Origin: Hwanghaeella grinnelliae
Lineage (GTDB): Bacteria; Pseudomonadota; Alphaproteobacteria; UBA8366; Aestuariispiraceae
Reading direction: 5' to 3'
DNA length: 64,000 nt
NCBI RefSeq assembly: GCF_004005845.1
Contig: NZ_SADE01000001.1
Coordinates: 1,612,001-1,676,000, forward strand
Positions within the stretch are counted from its first letter, which is position 1. The number at the start of each line of letters is the position of its first letter. A program made the position numbers and the translations under genes. The notes under the pieces are model-generated. The model saw only the letters and a list, made by a program, of their open reading frames with translations, searched no databases and was not told the DNA's origin. This document shows positions 16,276 to 24,838 of this stretch, one piece after another.

Positions 16276-17319
16276 TCAGGCGCTGTCCCGTTGTTCGTTC
16301 CAGATGCCAAGTTTTTCCTGCATGCCTTTGTCCGAATAGACAAACAAGACAAGGTCGTCCTGGGCTTCGAATGCATGGCGATGCCAGCTTGGAATGACGA
16401 AGATGTCACGCGGTTTCAAGTCATAGGTGACATCGCCGATGGCGACCTTGCCGGTTCCTTCCACGACGGTGACGACCATCGAGTCCGTCGCCTTGTAGCC
16501 CGCGGTCTTGAAGCCCTTCGGCAGCATTTGCACGAAGGCGGCGATGGTCGGCATGACCGGGCCGCCGTCGGCCGGATTGATGAACTGAAGCTTCAAGCCC
16601 AGATTCGGGTCCCATTCAGTGCCGCCCCGCATCTGTTCCAAGGCCTCGCGGTATTCCGCATAGGGGTAATGGAAGACGGGGGAGGATTTCGACGGCGCCT
16701 CGAACCCGACCGGCAGCATGTTGGAACCGAAGCGCTTCCGGCTGTCGCCCGGCGGGCGGCGGTCCAATTGGTATTCGTCATTGCCTTGTTGGGCGAAACT
16801 GGCGTCGAAGAAGCGGATCGTCGGAATGTCCAATCCGTCCAGCCAGACCATCGGGCCGTCGCTTTCGTTGCCGTGGTCGTGCCACTGCCAACTTGGCGTC
16901 AGGATCAGGTCCCATTCCTTCATGATCGCGCGTTCGCCGTCCACGGCGGTATAGGCGCCATCGCCTTCCATCACGAAGCGCAGGGCGCATTGCGTATGAC
17001 GGTGGCAGGGCGCGATCTCCCCCGGCATGATCAATTGCAGGCCGGCATAGAGCGATTGCGTGACCGCCGATTGCCCCGGCAGGCCCGGGTTTTCCAGTAT
17101 CAAGACCCGGCGTTCCGCTTCCTTCGCGGTGATCAGGTCAGCCGATGCCATGACGTATGAGCGCACGTCGTCATACCGCCACCGGACGGTCTGGACCGGG
17201 CTGACCGGTTCCTTGGCGACAAGGGCGTGCAAGACTTCCCATAGCGGCGCCATGTTGTGCGGGCGGATCTCGTCATAGAAGGCCTTGCGGTCGTCGGGTA
17301 TCGCTTTTTCGGTGCTCAT
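16276..17319 (-). CDS. Gentisate 1,2-dioxygenase
   Basis: A 347-residue bicupin. The first cupin carries the iron-binding histidines in APCHRHTQCALRFVMEG and WDLILTPSWQWHDHGNE; the following phrase VWLDGLDIPTIRFFDASFAQ is characteristic of gentisate dioxygenases. The second cupin (VVTVVEGTGKVAIGD, DIFVIPSWHRHAFEA) completes the fold. The enzyme opens gentisate between C1 and C2 to give maleylpyruvate using Fe(II) and O2. It lies 10 bp downstream of the 5'-nucleotidase stop and 73 bp upstream of the hydrolase start, all on one strand. Confidence 0.92.
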   Translation of the reverse strand: MSTEKAIPDDRKAFYDEIRPHNMAPLWEVLHALVAKEPVSPVQTVRWRYDDVRSYVMASADLITAKEAERRVLILENPGLPGQSAVTQSLYAGLQLIMPGEIAPCHRHTQCALRFVMEGDGAYTAVDGERAIMKEWDLILTPSWQWHDHGNESDGPMVWLDGLDIPTIRFFDASFAQQGNDEYQLDRRPPGDSRKRFGSNMLPVGFEAPSKSSPVFHYPYAEYREALEQMRGGTEWDPNLGLKLQFINPADGGPVMPTIAAFVQMLPKGFKTAGYKATDSMVVTVVEGTGKVAIGDVTYDLKPRDIFVIPSWHRHAFEAQDDLVLFVYSDKGMQEKLGIWNEQRDSA

Positions 17320-17329
17320 CCCTGCTTCC

Positions 17330-19153
17330 CTATTTCTCGATGGATTGGGTTGAATAGTCTTCGACCGGCAGTTTCCCGACGGTGCCGCGCTGCTTCACGA
17401 AATCGACGAAACTTTGCGCGTAGTCCAGATAGGTGTTCAAAGACCGCCCGTCTTCCGTCACGGTCTTGAAGGTGGCGTAGCCGTCGCGGCCGGCGCCGAT
17501 ATAGTCGTTGGTGATCACCTTGTAGGATCGTGACGGGTCGAGGGGCGCCCAGGTCCGGTCCGATGGACCCTTGAATTCCACATCCGTGAAGCGGCTGCCT
17601 TTCCCGGCGGACAAGTCGACATTCCAGCGCAACCCCGCGGCATACGGATAGGCCCCGGTAGAGCCGTCCGGCAGCAGCGCGTAGTCCAAGGCGTCTTCCA
17701 GAACCGCATGGATTTCCGCACCGGTCATGGTCAATTCGACAAGGGTGTTTGAGAAGGGCAGCAGTTCATAGGCGGTGCCGATGCTGATCGGTCCGGCGGG
17801 AATGTCTATACGCACACCGCCGCCGTTCTGAATGGCGATATCGCCGGTCTTGGACATTTCGCGGAAGGCATAAGCCACCAGCATGGTTATGTCTGACCCA
17901 TGCCCGGCGGTATCCGATTTCGAACAGACCTTCGACCGGCCCTGACCGGGGATGCGTTCCAGGCACAAATCATCGCTGGTCTCGCCTATGATTTCACCCT
18001 TCCGCGCGTCGACCGTTTTCGCAAATCTCTCGAAGACAGCCTTGGTTGCCGCGTCTTCCTTGCCCAGCGTCAAATAAGGATGGTCCGCGACGGCGGCGAG
18101 GACGGCATCGCGGTCCGATCCGTTCAATTCAACCCGCTCGCCGTCCGCATTTTTCCGTTTGAAACTGTCGGCCAGCTGCAAATGAGGCTTGCCCGAACAG
18201 GCGGCGACCGTGCCGTCCGCGTTGAAGTCGACTGCAAGCTCGCCGAGGATGCGGGCATACTCCCAGGCATGGGCCACGCAGACCATGTTGCCGCCGTCAC
18301 CGGAAATAACGGTCGGGTAGGGGCCCCTGGCGTTCAAGCCAATATCGTCGAAGTCCTCGCCAAGCAGCGTGTGGCTGTCGCCGCCGACGATCACGTCGAC
18401 GCCCCTCAGCTTCTGCGCCAGCGCGATATCGTTGCCATAGCCGAAATGGGTCAGCAGCACGATGCGCTCCACGCCCGCGGCAGTCAGTTCGTCGATGTAT
18501 TTTTGGGCGGTTTCGGCCTCGTCCAGGAATTGCGTCGTCGGATCGGGGCTGGAGGAATTCTTGGTCTTGGACGCGATGTCGATACCAATGATGCCGACCT
18601 TCGCACCCCCGACCTGTTTGATCACGTAGGGCAGGATATAGTCGTCGGGGTTATTCGGCGCCAAGGGGGATCCCCCAACTTCCGGCACGACATTCGCACC
18701 CAGGACCGGTGTTCCGCAGTCGCCTTTGCGGAGGAAGTCGATGAAGTTCTTTAACCCCGCATCGCCCAGGTCGAATTCATGATTACCCAGCGCGAAGGCG
18801 TCGAAACATATGGAATTCATCAAGGCCGCATCGGCCTCACCCTTGAACAAGGTGAAGAACAGGTCGCCCATCATCGCGTCCCCGGCATGCAGCTTCAGGA
18901 CATTTTCCCTGCTTTCGGAAAGTGTCTTGAATTGGTTTGCCAGCATGGGAAACCCGCCGCCCGAAACCCGGGTCCGCTCACCGGCCAGGATCAAGTCTAT
19001 CGAACCGTCCGCCGCCAGATGGGAATGGTGGTCGTTGATATGCAGGATCGTCAGATCGGCCGCCTTTACCGACAAGGGGGCGGTCATGGCGGCGCATATG
19101 GCCAAGCCCGCCAGGGCATTTGTCAGAAAACGGGACGGCCGTGTGTAGGTCAC
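17330..19153 (-). CDS. Periplasmic bifunctional metallophosphatase/5'-nucleotidase
   Basis: A 607-residue protein with a signal peptide (LTNALAGLAICAAMTAPLSVKA). The N-terminal metallophosphatase domain has LTILHINDHHSHL, LKLHAGDAMMGD, DAFALGNHEFDLG and VDVIVGGDSHTLL. The C-terminal 5'-nucleotidase domain has DIAIQNGGGVRIDIPAGPIS and the substrate-stacking region ITNDYIGAGRDGYATF. Such enzymes dephosphorylate nucleotides or split NAD in the periplasm. It starts with GTG overlapping the CoA-ligase stop by 4 nt (GTGA), so it is coupled to the aromatic operon. Why a periplasmic nucleotidase sits there is unclear. Confidence 0.88.
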   Translation of the reverse strand: MTYTRPSRFLTNALAGLAICAAMTAPLSVKAADLTILHINDHHSHLAADGSIDLILAGERTRVSGGGFPMLANQFKTLSESRENVLKLHAGDAMMGDLFFTLFKGEADAALMNSICFDAFALGNHEFDLGDAGLKNFIDFLRKGDCGTPVLGANVVPEVGGSPLAPNNPDDYILPYVIKQVGGAKVGIIGIDIASKTKNSSSPDPTTQFLDEAETAQKYIDELTAAGVERIVLLTHFGYGNDIALAQKLRGVDVIVGGDSHTLLGEDFDDIGLNARGPYPTVISGDGGNMVCVAHAWEYARILGELAVDFNADGTVAACSGKPHLQLADSFKRKNADGERVELNGSDRDAVLAAVADHPYLTLGKEDAATKAVFERFAKTVDARKGEIIGETSDDLCLERIPGQGRSKVCSKSDTAGHGSDITMLVAYAFREMSKTGDIAIQNGGGVRIDIPAGPISIGTAYELLPFSNTLVELTMTGAEIHAVLEDALDYALLPDGSTGAYPYAAGLRWNVDLSAGKGSRFTDVEFKGPSDRTWAPLDPSRSYKVITNDYIGAGRDGYATFKTVTEDGRSLNTYLDYAQSFVDFVKQRGTVGKLPVEDYSTQSIEK

Positions 19154-20817
19154 TGCTGAAGGGTCTCCTCAAGTGCCCGCTTGCAAGCTTGCCGGTCGAT
19201 CTTGTCGGTGCCTGTCTTCGGCAGGGTGTTCATATAGATCACCTGGCGGGCGTATTTGTAGGGCAGCAGCTTGTCCTGGGTGTAGGCTTTCAGTTCCTTG
19301 CCCAGGGCGTCGCCGCCCTCAATGCCCGGCATCGGGGCGATAGCGGCGGCCAGTGTCATGCGACCATCCGCCAACGGCAAGCCCATCACCGCGCATTCCA
19401 TCACCTTTGGATGTTCGTTGAGGCAAAGTTCCACTTCCAGCGGATAGACCCATTGGCCGCTGACCTTGATCAGATCATCCGCGCGGCCTTTGAAGAAGAA
19501 GAAGCCGTCCTCGTCCATGACGAACCGGTCGCCGGTCCAGATCCACCCGTCGCGCATGGTCTCGGCGGTCTTGTCCGGGCGGTTCCAATAGCAGGGCGCG
19601 TTTGAATCGCCGCGGACCCAAAGGATACCTTCCTCGCCGGTCGCGACCGGATTGCCGTCCCGATCGGTCAACTTCGTTTCATAACCCGGTACGCGCTGGC
19701 CCGCCGATCCCGGTTTTTGCTGCTCAATGGTGTTGGACAGATAGATGTGCAGCACTTCGGTGGAGCCCAGCCCCTCGATGATGCGGTGACCGAACCGGTT
19801 CTCCCAGGCACCGAAAACGTCCTGCGACAGGATTTCCGCGGCGGAAATGCAGCGGCGGACCGAGGCCAGATCCGCGCCTTCCGACTCGGGCGCCTTGATC
19901 ATGGCGGTATAAACCGTCGGCAGGGCGAAGAAGAGTGTGGGGCGGTGGCGCGCGATCTGTTCAAAGATCTTGTCCGGCGTCGGCCGGCCCGCGAACAGCA
20001 TGGTGCTGGCGCCGGCATGGAAGGGGAAGGTGATGCTGTTGCCGAAGCCATAGGCGAAATAGATCTTCGGAACCGAAAAGCAGATGTCGTCCGGCTCGAT
20101 GCCGAGGACCCGGTCGGCGTAGGAAATCGCCGTATAGAGCATGTCGTGATGCAGGTGAACGACAGCCTTCGGGCGCCCTGTGGAGCCGGAGGAATACATC
20201 CAGAACGCCATGTCGTCGCGGCCGGTATCGGCGGCGTCCAGTTGGTCGGATGCGCCGGTCACTGCATCCGGCCCCAGGATCGAGATGTTCGCCGAAGCCA
20301 AGCCCGGAACGGTCTCTGTACCCGTGCCTTCGGTCAGGATCACGGCCTCCAGACTCGTCGTCGACCAGTCTTCCGACCCGAAAGCGTCTAGGAACTCGGG
20401 TTGGGTGACACAGGCGCGCGCACCGGAATTTTCCGCGTAATAGTGCAACAGGTCGGGCGGGGACTGCGTGTTCAGAAAGACCGGTGCCAGCCCCGCGCGG
20501 ATTGCGCCGAAGGCGGCAGCGGGATAGGCAGGACCGTCGTTCAGAACGATAAGGACGCGATCCCCTCGCATAAGACCGAGAGAGAGCATCGCGTTGCCGT
20601 AGCGGCAGGCATCCCGGCACAGCGCGCCATAGGTTATGTTCCCCGCGTCGGAATAGACGGCAACCTTGTCCGCCAGTCCCTTGTCCATATTGTCGAACAG
20701 AATGGCGGACGCATTATAGACCTCAGGAACTGTGAAGCCGATTTCCCGTGCCGCTTCGCCATCGCGCGGGACGAGGTCCTTGATCTGAACGGATTCTTGC
20801 AACGTCATCTCGTTCAT
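19150..20817 (-). CDS. Benzoate-CoA ligase family aryl-CoA synthetase
   Basis: A 555-residue ANL enzyme. The phosphate loop is MYSSGSTGRPKAVVHLHHD, followed by VPKIYFAYGFGNSITFPFHAG and LGSTEVLHIYLSN, which are typical of benzoate-CoA ligases. The hinge and adenylate motifs are WIWTGDRFVMDEDG and GRADDLIKVSGQWVYPLEVE, and the C-terminal catalytic Lys lies in PKTGTDKIDRQ. It activates an aromatic acid to its CoA thioester via an aryl-AMP. Because a salicylyl-CoA-5-hydroxylase-like gene overlaps it by 4 nt upstream and gentisate dioxygenase lies downstream, salicylate (or 3-hydroxybenzoate or 2-aminobenzoate) is the likely substrate class. Confidence 0.88.
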   Translation of the reverse strand: MNEMTLQESVQIKDLVPRDGEAAREIGFTVPEVYNASAILFDNMDKGLADKVAVYSDAGNITYGALCRDACRYGNAMLSLGLMRGDRVLIVLNDGPAYPAAAFGAIRAGLAPVFLNTQSPPDLLHYYAENSGARACVTQPEFLDAFGSEDWSTTSLEAVILTEGTGTETVPGLASANISILGPDAVTGASDQLDAADTGRDDMAFWMYSSGSTGRPKAVVHLHHDMLYTAISYADRVLGIEPDDICFSVPKIYFAYGFGNSITFPFHAGASTMLFAGRPTPDKIFEQIARHRPTLFFALPTVYTAMIKAPESEGADLASVRRCISAAEILSQDVFGAWENRFGHRIIEGLGSTEVLHIYLSNTIEQQKPGSAGQRVPGYETKLTDRDGNPVATGEEGILWVRGDSNAPCYWNRPDKTAETMRDGWIWTGDRFVMDEDGFFFFKGRADDLIKVSGQWVYPLEVELCLNEHPKVMECAVMGLPLADGRMTLAAAIAPMPGIEGGDALGKELKAYTQDKLLPYKYARQVIYMNTLPKTGTDKIDRQACKRALEETLQQ

Positions 20818-21956
20818 CCCGCAACCCTTTTCTTGGCCGCGTCGTATTGCGCCATGAATTTCGGTGCATTGGCACGCAGTTTGTCGTCATCCATCCGTCC
20901 GGCACGTTTGATGTAGCCATGAGCGAAGTCCAGTGGCGGCATCTCCATATGGGCGACGAACTGCTCGTACCAATTGGCACTCTCCTCAGCGGCGCGGACC
21001 AGTTTCGCGACAATCGGTTTGCGGTCGTCCTGATAGGCCTGCAACGCCGCCTGCATATCGCTTGGGTTCTCGCGGATCGATTTGGCGAGGGAAATTGCAT
21101 CTTCCATCGCCAGGCGTGTGCCCGAACCGATGGAAAAATGCGCAGTATGCAGGGCATCGCCGATCAGCACCTTGTTTCCACTATACCATGTCTCGTTCCA
21201 GACCTTGGGGAAGACGCGCCAGATCGATTTATTGGAAATCAGCGGGTGGCCGTCCAGGACGTCGGCGAAGACGGCTTCGCATATCTCGCGGCTTTCGTCA
21301 TCGCCGGCTTGGTCCAAGCCGGCATTCCTCCAAACTTCTTCTGTCGTCTCCACGATGAAGGTGCTCATATTCGGCGCATAGCGGTAGTGGTGCGCGTTGA
21401 ACGGGCCCCATTCCGATCGTCTGAAGGTCTGAGTCAGGGTCGGGAAGGTTTTGGTCGTGCCGTACCAGGCAAACCGGTTGGTCAGGTTGTCGACGCTGGC
21501 GCCGAAACCTTCCGGGTCGCCGTTGCGGATGACGGAATTGACTCCATCCGCGGCGATGACCAGGTCTGCGCTTTCCGCATCGACCGTATAGGCATCCGGT
21601 GCGCTGCCGAATTTCAATTCTACGCCAACGTCTTCGGCGCGTTGGGTGAGAATTTGGATTAGTTTCAGGCGGGCAACCGCGGCAAAGCCGACACCGTCTA
21701 TGGCTGTCTTGTCGCCCATCAAGTCGATGGTGATGTCTTGCCAGGTTTCCAATTGTCCGGCGAAGGCGCGGTAGGTATCGGGATCATCCGCTTCCAGGAA
21801 GGACAGGGCGCGGTCGGAAAATACCACGCCGAAACCCCAGGTTACGTCCCGTGGATTTTGTTCGTAAACGGTGACTGTTGCCGCAGGGTTGTCACGTTTC
21901 AGCAGGGTGGCTGAATACAGGCCGGCCGGCCCGCCGCCTAGGACGGTGATCCGCAT
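20814..21956 (-). CDS. FAD-dependent aryl-CoA monooxygenase (salicylyl-CoA 5-hydroxylase-like)
   Basis: A 380-residue group-A flavoprotein hydroxylase. The FAD dinucleotide motif is ITVLGGGPAGLYSATLL at residues 3-19, then the DG motif VIAADGVNSVIR and the GD motif VLIGDALHTAHFSIGSGTR. The sequence style (VTWGFGVVFSDRALSFLEADD, FNAHHYRYAPNMSTFIVE) is that of the N-terminal half of 2-aminobenzoyl-CoA monooxygenase/reductase and of the SdgC-type salicylyl-CoA 5-hydroxylase. Start ATG 21956 follows GGGAG by six bases; an ATG at 21974 lacks this. It is the first gene of the aromatic operon and overlaps the ligase by 4 nt. The product would be gentisyl-CoA if the substrate is salicylyl-CoA. Confidence 0.8.
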   Translation of the reverse strand: MRITVLGGGPAGLYSATLLKRDNPAATVTVYEQNPRDVTWGFGVVFSDRALSFLEADDPDTYRAFAGQLETWQDITIDLMGDKTAIDGVGFAAVARLKLIQILTQRAEDVGVELKFGSAPDAYTVDAESADLVIAADGVNSVIRNGDPEGFGASVDNLTNRFAWYGTTKTFPTLTQTFRRSEWGPFNAHHYRYAPNMSTFIVETTEEVWRNAGLDQAGDDESREICEAVFADVLDGHPLISNKSIWRVFPKVWNETWYSGNKVLIGDALHTAHFSIGSGTRLAMEDAISLAKSIRENPSDMQAALQAYQDDRKPIVAKLVRAAEESANWYEQFVAHMEMPPLDFAHGYIKRAGRMDDDKLRANAPKFMAQYDAAKKRVAG

Positions 21957-22168
21957 GGGTCGCTCCCTCTCCAAATCCGGTTGGCATTCCGTACCCGGTT
22001 TACCCAGGTTTTTATTTTTCCGTTATATACAATAAATTCACGGATATGCAATTCACCAAAACAACCAAGGCAATTCGTACGAGAAACCGTCTGGATGCTT
22101 GAGCCATCAGGGATACGCACATAACGATATGCGCAAGAAGGCAGGGAACACATTGCGGGGCGAACGGA

Positions 22169-22969
22169 ATGGAAATGGAAAAAGGCGGGCCGGAACGGAA
22201 CGGCACGCGGCGTGGCATTCAGTCTTTTGACATCGGCCTGTCGGTGTTGGAGGCCTTCGTCGCGGCGCAGGGCCCCCTGACCCTGACGCAATTGGGTGAT
22301 AACCTGGGCATGCCGGCCAGCAAGCTTCACCGATATGTTTCCAGCCTGGTCTCGGCGGGGTTTCTGGACCAACCGCGTCGGTCTGGCGCTTATGATCTTG
22401 GACCGCGGGCCCTTGCGGTAGGGCTGGCCGCGCTCAACCGAAACGATTTCGTCAACCGGGCGGTGTCGGCGACGGAAGAACTCGTCGCGCGCACAGGGGT
22501 AACCGGCACGATTGCGGTTTGGGGCAATTACGGGCCAACGCTGGTCCGGTGGGAACGCGGCACCGACGCATTGACGACCGCACTTGGTCTGGGCTCGGTG
22601 ATGGACCTGTTCAGATCCGCGACAGGCCGGATCTTCGCGTCTTATCTTCCCGAAGGGTCGGTAAAGGCCTTCCTGTCTTCCGGGATCGGTGCAGCCAGCG
22701 GCGCAGTGACCGGTGACGGTGAATACGGCCGGCTTGACGCAATGCGCGGGGAGATCAGACGAATTGGTTATGCCTGTGCGGATGGCGAATACATTCCGGG
22801 CCTTTATGCTGCTTCCGCGCCGGTTCTGAACTGGCAAGGGGATGTGGAAGTGGCGGTGACCCTGGTCGGGCGTACGACGGCGGTCACGGACCCGGAAGGC
22901 GAGATATTGCCGATGCTGGTAGAGACGGCCAGGAACCTCTCGGTCCTCGATCCGGCGTCCGGGAATTAA
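22169..22969 (+). CDS. IclR-family transcriptional regulator
   Basis: A 266-residue regulator. The N-terminal winged helix is GIQSFDIGLSVLEAFVAAQGPLTLTQLGDNLGM, with recognition helix ASKLHRYVSSLVSAGFL. The C-terminal ligand-binding IclR domain spans about residues 90-260 (YDLGPRALAVGLAAL, YGPTLVRWERGTDA, LFRSATGRIFASYLPEG). It is divergent from the monooxygenase operon with 212 bp between starts, so it most likely controls that operon in response to an aromatic effector. The intergenic DNA has an imperfect AT-rich symmetry near 22021-22045 (CCGT...ACGG arms) that could be its site. A second possible start is two codons downstream. Confidence 0.88.
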   Translation: MEMEKGGPERNGTRRGIQSFDIGLSVLEAFVAAQGPLTLTQLGDNLGMPASKLHRYVSSLVSAGFLDQPRRSGAYDLGPRALAVGLAALNRNDFVNRAVSATEELVARTGVTGTIAVWGNYGPTLVRWERGTDALTTALGLGSVMDLFRSATGRIFASYLPEGSVKAFLSSGIGAASGAVTGDGEYGRLDAMRGEIRRIGYACADGEYIPGLYAASAPVLNWQGDVEVAVTLVGRTTAVTDPEGEILPMLVETARNLSVLDPASGN

Positions 22970-22993
22970 GCGGTGGGTTCGGGGGAAAGTTTG

Positions 22994-23659
22994 ATGGCCA
23001 GTGCGCAAAAGGGAAATGGATCGCCCGGAAACAGATCGCGCGGAGACGGATCGCGCGGCAATGGATTGCATGACGACACGCCAAGCGCGGGCGCGGAGGG
23101 GGCGGAAGCGAGCGAGTCGGGTCGCGACCACCAAGGTCCGGCGGCAGGGAAGTCTGACCGACTTTTGGCCGGTATCGCAGTCGGCGGCGGCATGGTGGAT
23201 AGCGACGGCATCGTCCGCATCAGTCTGGGCAATATGCCGGACCTGATCGGATATAATCTGCGCCTTGCGCAGTTGCGGGTTTTCGATCATTTCCGGGAAA
23301 CGCTGAAGGTCAGCGGCGACCCCGTGCTTGCGACGATTACGCCGGGGCTTTTCCGCATCCTGGTTCTTGTGCGTGACAATCCCGGCCTGAACCAAAGTCG
23401 GTTGGCAGCCGCGGTCGGTATCGATCGGTCGACATTGGTGCCGATCCTCAACAGGCTCAGCAAACTCGGTTTGATCGAACGGCGGCAGTCCCGAAACGAT
23501 GGGCGCGCCCATTCGGTTCATCTGACCTTCGATGGCGCCAGTACGGTCGGCCGAATGGAGGACTTGGTCGATCAGCATGAGCAGGAAATCGCCAAATCGC
23601 TGACGAAGCGGGAGAAGACGCAACTGATCGGCTTGCTCCGCAAGCTCGGTAACAGTTGA
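22994..23659 (+). CDS. MarR-family transcriptional regulator with long disordered N-terminus
   Basis: A 221-residue protein. Residues 1 to about 65 are low-complexity, Gly/Arg/Asp/Ser-rich and encoded in part by a 15-bp tandem repeat. From about residue 75 on it is a MarR winged helix: IGYNLRLAQLRVFDHFRE, then PGLFRILVLVRDNPGLNQSRLAAAVGIDRSTLVPILNRL (helix-turn-helix) and the wing GLIERRQSRNDGRAHSVHLT. Start ATG 22994 has GGGGGAAAG upstream; a GTG at 22973 is less likely. It follows the IclR gene by 24 bp, so both regulators are probably co-transcribed. It is a good candidate to bind the AT-rich palindromes at 2.3 and 15.4 kb, though this is inference. Confidence 0.85.
   Translation: MASAQKGNGSPGNRSRGDGSRGNGLHDDTPSAGAEGAEASESGRDHQGPAAGKSDRLLAGIAVGGGMVDSDGIVRISLGNMPDLIGYNLRLAQLRVFDHFRETLKVSGDPVLATITPGLFRILVLVRDNPGLNQSRLAAAVGIDRSTLVPILNRLSKLGLIERRQSRNDGRAHSVHLTFDGASTVGRMEDLVDQHEQEIAKSLTKREKTQLIGLLRKLGNS
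23018..23062 (+). repeat. 15-bp tandem repeat, three imperfect copies
   Basis: Copies at 23018-23032, 23033-23047 and 23048-23062 follow the pattern rGATCGCsCGGmrAy. They lie in the MarR coding region and give a Gly/Asn/Arg/Ser-rich five-residue repeat. Replication slippage in a disordered tail is the simple explanation. Confidence 0.7.
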
Positions 23660-23712
23660 TCTGCTTCCATCCGCATCGTCTTGTTCCTCGGTTCCAGGCC
23701 TGTTCCTGTTCC

Positions 23713-24828
23713 CTAGAAGTGCAATTCCTGCACCGCCTCATCTTCGATTCCGATGGTTCTGGCGTGACGCTTCTGCCCGTAAAGCACGGTGCCGTCGGAC
23801 TGCGTTTCGATTGTCATTTCACCGCTTCGAACAAGATGCTCCAAATGGGCGACGGTCTCGCCGATGGCGAAGACGAAGTTCCCCGCTTCTTCAATCCTGG
23901 GAAACAGGATCTTTTTCGCCTGCAAGGTGGTCAAAGCCCCGGTTTCGCGCAGGCCGTCCCGCAACTCCTGCAATCGGTCGCGGTGATGGTCCAGTAATTC
24001 GTCGATGCGCCGGTGCAGGCTTCTGAAGGGCTGCCTGTGCGACGGCAGAACAAGGGCGTCAGCGGGCAGGGAGCGGCATTTGCTGATGCTGGCCAGGAAA
24101 TCGGGCAACGGCGACACGCCGCTGCGGTACCACCAGACGGAAACGATCGGGCTGATCTGCGGCAGAATTTGGTCGCCGGAGATGAGGACATTGGTTTGCG
24201 CGCAATACAGGATGGCCTGTGCCGGCGTGTGACCGCCGACCGTGATGACACGCCAGTCACGCCCGCCAATCGGCAGGATATCGCCGTCATCGATCGGCAG
24301 GAACATTTCCGGTGGGCGGCCGACGCCCATGTTGTAAGCGTTCCCGCGCTTGAGGTGAAAATCCCGGATTTCCCGGGGCACGCTGTGCCGGGCAAGGAAT
24401 CTGTCCTGACTAGTGGCGAATTCCTCCCCGGTGACGCGCCATAACAGCGTCGCGGTCGTCCATTCGCGGTCCGTCATCCGGAATGTCAGGCCAAAGGTAT
24501 CCACCAACCAGCCGGCAAGGCCGAAGTGATCCGGGTGATAATGGGTGCAGATCAATTGCGCCGGCCGGCGACCGGCGGCGGGGCCTTCGAAAATCTTGTT
24601 CCAAAGATCCTTGGTCAGGTTGCTCGCCATGCCTGTATCGATGATCGTCCAGGTCGGCGTGCCGTCTTCCGGATCGAAATCCTCAAGAAGCCAAAGGTTG
24701 ATATGATCGAGCGCCATCGGCAGCGGCATGCGGATCCAATGAACGCCGGGCGCGACCTCCACGATCTCTCCGTGTTCGGGTGGCGGAATGTCCAGATAGT
24801 CCATCCCGTCCTGTCGCATATGCGTCAT
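23713..24828 (-). CDS. MBL-fold metallo-hydrolase
   Basis: A 371-residue metallo-beta-lactamase-fold protein. Metal ligands appear in ICTHYHPDHFGLAGWL, VGGHTPAQAILYC, NVLISGDQILPQ and VLPSHRQPF. The C-terminal region (about 280-371) is helical and may be the winged-helix tail found in this glyoxalase-II-like branch. These proteins hydrolyse thioesters or other esters. Beside CoA ligases, an aroyl-CoA thioesterase role is plausible but not shown. The start has AGGGG seven bases upstream. It lies 10 bp after the alpha/beta hydrolase gene and is convergent with the MarR gene. Confidence 0.82.
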   Translation of the reverse strand: MTHMRQDGMDYLDIPPPEHGEIVEVAPGVHWIRMPLPMALDHINLWLLEDFDPEDGTPTWTIIDTGMASNLTKDLWNKIFEGPAAGRRPAQLICTHYHPDHFGLAGWLVDTFGLTFRMTDREWTTATLLWRVTGEEFATSQDRFLARHSVPREIRDFHLKRGNAYNMGVGRPPEMFLPIDDGDILPIGGRDWRVITVGGHTPAQAILYCAQTNVLISGDQILPQISPIVSVWWYRSGVSPLPDFLASISKCRSLPADALVLPSHRQPFRSLHRRIDELLDHHRDRLQELRDGLRETGALTTLQAKKILFPRIEEAGNFVFAIGETVAHLEHLVRSGEMTIETQSDGTVLYGQKRHARTIGIEDEAVQELHF

Positions 24829-24838
24829 TGTTTTCCCC

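Noticed and set aside
22021-22045. Imperfect AT-rich symmetry in the IclR/monooxygenase divergent region as a third copy of the 12-bp palindrome
   Set aside because: Only loosely similar (TTATATACAATAAA); too diverged to count as the same operator.
21938-23623. Long minus-strand open frame (561 codons) across the IclR and MarR genes
   Set aside because: It is antisense to two clear regulator genes, Arg/His/Pro-rich, and has no family motif; it results from high GC with few stops.
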